This document shows, piece after piece, positions 63,949-64,000 of a stretch of 64,000 nucleotides of DNA. The position numbers and the translations under genes are program-made. Source of the stretch: CAWIOX01 sp963837775. Its GTDB lineage: Bacteria; Pseudomonadota; Gammaproteobacteria; Burkholderiales; Burkholderiaceae_D. The notes beneath the pieces were generated by a model, which saw only the letters and a program-made list of their open reading frames with translations, searched no databases and was not told the origin of the DNA. Every line of letters begins with the position of its first letter. Position 1 is the stretch's first letter. The DNA is taken from contig CAWIOX010000035.1 of the NCBI GenBank assembly GCA_963837775.1, positions 1-64,000 of the forward strand, in the 5' to 3' direction.

Positions 63949-64000
63949 ATGAATCCTCAAGACATTTTGGAACACGCCCGCCAGCGCGGTACTGAGCATG
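63949..64000 (+). CDS. Start of a gene running off the right edge
   Basis: ATG at 63949 follows a good AGGAG site and begins MNPQDILEHARQRGTEH. Seventeen residues are too few for a secure call. The opening resembles rhodanese-domain proteins found opposite glnA in some beta-proteobacteria, but this is a weak hint. Confidence 0.4.
   Translation, partial: MNPQDILEHARQRGTEH

Overview
The window looks like chromosomal DNA of a beta-proteobacterium, most likely an Oxalobacteraceae member (Herminiimonas/Collimonas/Janthinobacterium-like). The evidence is the gene content and order: nadE-glnK, ftsK-lolA, a prpB-prpC-acnD-prpF cluster with divergent prpR, glnA-ntrB-ntrC, the PA2778/PA2779-type pair and ccoG. 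The family assignment is inference from protein resemblance. There are no tRNA, rRNA or CRISPR loci.

Region 1 (1-11,900) is accessory. A TetR regulator sits between an outer-membrane efflux gene and a divergent adaptor-RND-SDR operon, with the end of a thioesterase gene at the left edge. Then come an IS3 orfA, unrecognised debris, a trio of small stress-type genes (DUF3597, YeaQ/GlsB-like, YidB/DUF937), an IS630 remnant, and a junction joining the 3' ends of a LysR gene and an Lrp/AsnC gene.

Region 2 (11,987-28,987) holds a cupin-GNAT-FMN reductase operon, an orphan solute-binding lipoprotein paired with a Cache-HAMP-GGDEF diguanylate cyclase, lolA-ftsK, trxB-smr, nadE-glnK, a FemAB-like acyltransferase, dsdA and a secreted Tgl-like transglutaminase candidate.

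Region 3 (29,052-41,319) is a complete 2-methylcitrate cycle: prpD, an MliC-like lipoprotein, prpE, prpF, acnD, prpC, prpB and divergent prpR. A near-consensus sigma-54 promoter lies in front of prpB, with TTGTTTCA/TGAAACAA inverted repeats between prpB and prpR. A decayed 3' end of a second prpC lies inside the cluster.

Region 4 (41,425-57,167) carries a C39-like peptidase/TPR lipoprotein with its PA2779-like partner, an MGDG-synthase-type glycosyltransferase with a membrane protein, kup, a MocR regulator, orphan oxidase subunits III and IV with ccoG, a siroheme reductase with DUF934, two multiheme cytochrome c genes and a COG2509 flavoprotein. Region 5 (57,235-64,000) has panE, ntrC, ntrB, a DUF4124 gene and glnA with a sigma-54 promoter and NtrC-type boxes, then the start of one more gene.

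Two themes cut across these regions. At least thirteen otherwise well conserved genes are broken by single-base indels, mostly one extra base. They include nadE, acnD, prpF and ccoG, so many breaks are probably sequence errors. Second, at least six copies of an intergenic repeat of about 80 bp are scattered from 11.9 to 58.5 kb, and two further hairpin elements share a conserved core but have different, self-complementary arms; one lies inside a MITE-like element with 19-bp perfect terminal inverted repeats.
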